Shown here: in pieces, positions 62,701 through 64,000 of the stretch
How positions within the stretch are numbered: the first letter of the stretch is position 1
How the letters are laid out: each line of letters starts with the position of its first letter
Origin: CAZEKB01 sp964512225
GTDB taxonomy: Bacteria > Myxococcota_A > UBA796 > UBA9615
Direction of reading: 5' to 3'
DNA: 64,000 bases
NCBI GenBank assembly: GCA_964512225.1
Contig: CAZEKB010000010.1
Location: forward strand, 1-64,000
The notes under the pieces: generated by a model
What the model saw: only the letters and a program-made list of their open reading frames with translations
Told to the model about the DNA's origin: nothing
Database searches by the model: none
Translations under genes and position numbers: made by a program

Positions 62701-63375
62701 CCGTTCCCCGCCACCGGCGGCCGGGACGTGGAGCAGGTGGACGACCTGGTCAAGCGCGCGCCCCGGGCCCTCACGGGGCGGACGCGGGCCGTCACCACCG
62801 AGGACTTCGAGATCATCGCCAAGGAGGCGTCGCCCGCGATGCTCGCGCGGTGTTACGCCTTCAAGGACCCGAAGGACGACCCGTGGGTCATCCGCATCAC
62901 CGTGCTGCCCCGCCGCGACGAGAAGTCGGGCGAGGTGCCGGACGCCGAGGAGATCGGCCTGCTGCGGGCCGTGCAGGAGTACGTCGCGGAGCGCTGCCTG
63001 ATCAATACGCAGGTGCGCGTGCAGATGGTGGAGCTCATCCCCGTCACGGTCGAGCTGCGCTGCCTGCTGAACCCGCGGACGAACCCGTCGGGCGTGCGCG
63101 AGCGGGCCGAGGACTGGATCACGCGGTTCCTGGACCCGTACACCGGCGGCGTCGACGGTACGGGCTGGCCCTTCGGCGACGTCCCCCGGTCCCAGGACCT
63201 CCAGCACATCCTCAAGGAGATCCCCGAGATCCGGCACGTCGAGGAGTGCACCGTCCTCCGCGCCCCGCCCGTGGGCGCCCCCGCCGGCTACGCCAAGACG
63301 CTGCCCAAGAAGGGCAAGCCCGGCCAGCTGTACATCCTCCACGGCACCCCCACGGTGCTGGTCGACGTGGATTAG
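59776..63375 (+). CDS. J-like (gp6/Afp11) baseplate assembly protein
   Basis: The 1199-aa baseplate wedge protein has the conserved N-terminus (YCPEWTNFNDADPGMTLVQLFAWMTEM) and the C-terminal J/gp6 domain (VRFGDGVHGAIPKAGTHNVVVNHYYTTDG, GRTRAVTTEDFEIIAKEASP, LRCLLNPRTNPSGVRERAED). The large middle region is beta-rich and variable. It forms the wedge ring that couples spike contact to sheath contraction. It overlaps gp25 by 11 nt. Confidence 0.94.
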   Translation: MPIEAPNLDDLTYAEIVERAKQLIPVYCPEWTNFNDADPGMTLVQLFAWMTEMTIYRLNRVPDATYIHFLNFIGERQGPALPARTLVSFQKLNDKTPPVRLDKMVEVATEQTEDVDDVRFLTVRQVTVINPCLERILGLQIAPGLGGEKDVLAIERIVDQDPDAPPVYEFGEKAGDSAGLPLLEPDPDRNNLNANIYEQFLYVGHNLLERLHTDDEVTLHVELKGNESGKLFDLQRFFKWQYRTAQEWVPWLDSRNLLASGLEKQSPIGDWDQKTGDLVSDENRNLARYWVRGHLDFESYYLDLIREHPKGRFKPRRGRSHSMELFVSRSGDHTLEFKFTEPVRPGNKEAFIIRFPRLSLRVAPTYVPGMQWYYFTEDGRWSALPDRNVTLRGLDTYINGPMPSDAALPARFQATRSRAVDIAALTDEGELVISLERLIRIKLLKGPNINRLEEVSLESPPVEPFSNSEFNIKSVENSAMYMGSDVFEDTVERVLFEFSYFFKGYKYPRAGQWGLEDDLKRYRFKLQYRAKNKWKPVKLNDDEGNAFEEFCFSDMQPSYSEEDQCFNVRMSLQPATQFKGITAVKLLGEETYWIRLVLTYADLTDQVEVDVGKTETSKATKDGKGKAQEKSSIFVNRDQHYFPQFFGIRVQHRGGGRKKRGEEGEDWYRHILHDFEALGVNENIPNPRFTSIRPLVSRSLTSKKEIRFPWIAPVETHKDGRFVYMAFDRPLPLGEEVSIYFRMTGEPVRGAERTGTWEYLAAGRWREMRYIPTSFDFRGSGFVRLQIPILGGDIDQEVTWIRVKLPDYVRRADGTMGPARYPRLTHLLLNAAEVVNIQRRTLEKFSAFGIPNQTIHLVHQPAVIPYDDVLNVLPEDLHNHDFIDLEVVAEGESEGWKLSLDDDLRDAGRHDSSYSVDPVRSVVRFGDGVHGAIPKAGTHNVVVNHYYTTDGLAGNVPAGSIAVCLTYGSKVLVNNPFPATGGRDVEQVDDLVKRAPRALTGRTRAVTTEDFEIIAKEASPAMLARCYAFKDPKDDPWVIRITVLPRRDEKSGEVPDAEEIGLLRAVQEYVAERCLINTQVRVQMVELIPVTVELRCLLNPRTNPSGVRERAEDWITRFLDPYTGGVDGTGWPFGDVPRSQDLQHILKEIPEIRHVEECTVLRAPPVGAPAGYAKTLPKKGKPGQLYILHGTPTVLVDVD

Positions 63376-63390
63376 GAGGGCCCGGGCACC

Positions 63391-64000
63391 GTGCTTCAGA
63401 TCGATACGTTGGAGCAGATCCTCCGGGAGGGACTGCACGCCGAGGACGGGGTGGCCATCGTGCACCACGTCCTGGGCAACCCGTGTCGTGTGGAGTACGT
63501 GAACGAGGTGCGTCGCCACCTCTACGGGCGGATCGTCGGGGTCCGGATCCGGCCGCGGGGGGGCACCCCGCCCACGACGGTGACGTTGCATCCCCGGGGC
63601 GAAGGCGTCCGCTTCGAGCGCGAGAGCCGGCTCATCCACTTCGCCACGCTGGAGCCGCGCGACACGATCAGCCTGCTCGTGGCCACCCAGGGCTACGGCG
63701 CCTACCTGCCCGGGGTGTTCACCCGCGGCATGCAGAACCAGCGCACGGGCTCGGGGCGGCCGGAGGCGGACTTCCTGCGCCGGTTCCTGCTCGTCTTCCA
63801 GACGCTCAACTTCCGCGTCGAGAGCGAGGTCGCCGGGCGCGACCGCATCGTCTCGCCCGTCATCCACGACCCGAAATTCATGCCGTGGCTGGCGTCGTGG
63901 CTCGACTTCGACCTCGACGAGCGCATCCCCGTCACGCGGCGGCGGATCTTCCTGCGGCGGGCCGTCGAGCTGTTCCGCTGGCGCGGGACCATCCACGGCA
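63391..64000 (+). CDS. Partial tail-I/Afp12-like baseplate protein (3' end beyond window)
   Basis: From GTG 63391 (AGGAGG 13 nt upstream) an open frame runs to the window edge without a stop, so about 203 residues are visible. It ends in the diagnostic FMPWLASWLDFDLDERIPVTRRRIFLRRAVELFRWRGT-type segment of phage tail protein I relatives (short motifs WLASWL, RRRIFL, FRWRGT). The N-terminal about 150 residues are eCIS-specific. It continues the baseplate gene order gp25, J, I. Confidence 0.88.
   Translation, partial: MLQIDTLEQILREGLHAEDGVAIVHHVLGNPCRVEYVNEVRRHLYGRIVGVRIRPRGGTPPTTVTLHPRGEGVRFERESRLIHFATLEPRDTISLLVATQGYGAYLPGVFTRGMQNQRTGSGRPEADFLRRFLLVFQTLNFRVESEVAGRDRIVSPVIHDPKFMPWLASWLDFDLDERIPVTRRRIFLRRAVELFRWRGTIHG

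Noticed and set aside
59770..63996. Minus-strand open frame of over 1400 codons
   Set aside because: Exactly antisense to the J-like baseplate gene and lacks recognisable domains.

Overview
The window is high-GC DNA that looks like a Myxococcota (deltaproteobacterial) chromosome. Supporting signs are a secreted metalloprotease ending in a MYXO-CTERM type tail (Cys-X-Cys, hydrophobic stretch, Arg cluster), Asp-rich linkers encoded by GAC repeats in three exported proteins, a Hanks-type Ser/Thr kinase with a transmembrane and repeat-type C-terminus, a bacterial enhancer-binding protein, and a cluster of SurA/PpiC-type foldases. GTG starts and 1-4 nt stop/start overlaps are common.

Region 1 (1-17070) reads as an acquired island on the 3' side of a tRNA-Asn gene (17071-17146, minus strand). 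By eye its base composition and codon use are less GC-biased than the rest. It holds a tightly coupled defence-like operon: a cytosine-5 DNA methyltransferase, a 1334-aa protein of unknown function, a 2244-aa helicase with a C-terminal DUF1998-like zinc region (DruE-like), and a RecB/Cas4-like PD-(D/E)XK nuclease. A small orphan gene follows. Next comes a regulatory module: a gene with a Zn-ribbon-like Cys pattern behind a candidate sigma-54 promoter and an inverted repeat, then a sigma-54 activator. Between these and the tRNA are decayed gene remnants. The closest described system I know is Druantia type II (methyltransferase plus DruE), but the other components are not ones I can match by name.

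Region 2 (17071-46666) is core or lineage-specific chromosome: LOG-family nucleosidase, Gfo/Idh/MocA oxidoreductase, P-domain lipoprotein, a RelA/SpoT-like conserved protein, two GT-C membrane proteins with a secreted partner, a YdcF-like protein, mfd, three foldase genes (two PpiC-type, one surA), pdxA, a Ser/Thr kinase, hflX, and an ABC polysaccharide exporter (wzm/wzt) with a glycosyltransferase and lipoproteins.

Region 3 (46776-64000, running off the edge) is a contractile injection system (eCIS / phage-tail-like particle). It has two gp5-like spike proteins, two sheaths, four tube-family proteins, a small chaperone-like protein followed by a DUF6760-like ORF in the -1 frame, a LysM baseplate protein, a gp27/gpD-like hub, gp25, a J-like baseplate protein and a partial tail-I-like protein. 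Spike and hub are separate genes rather than one VgrG-like fusion. A MYXO-CTERM metalloprotease and a GT-C membrane protein interrupt the cluster. The AAA+ ATPase, PAAR tip, terminator cap and fibres expected of an eCIS are not in the window and may lie beyond 64000. Notable RNA-level signals are a candidate -1 frameshift site with a strong hairpin (52589-52635) and strong hairpins flanking the first tube gene.
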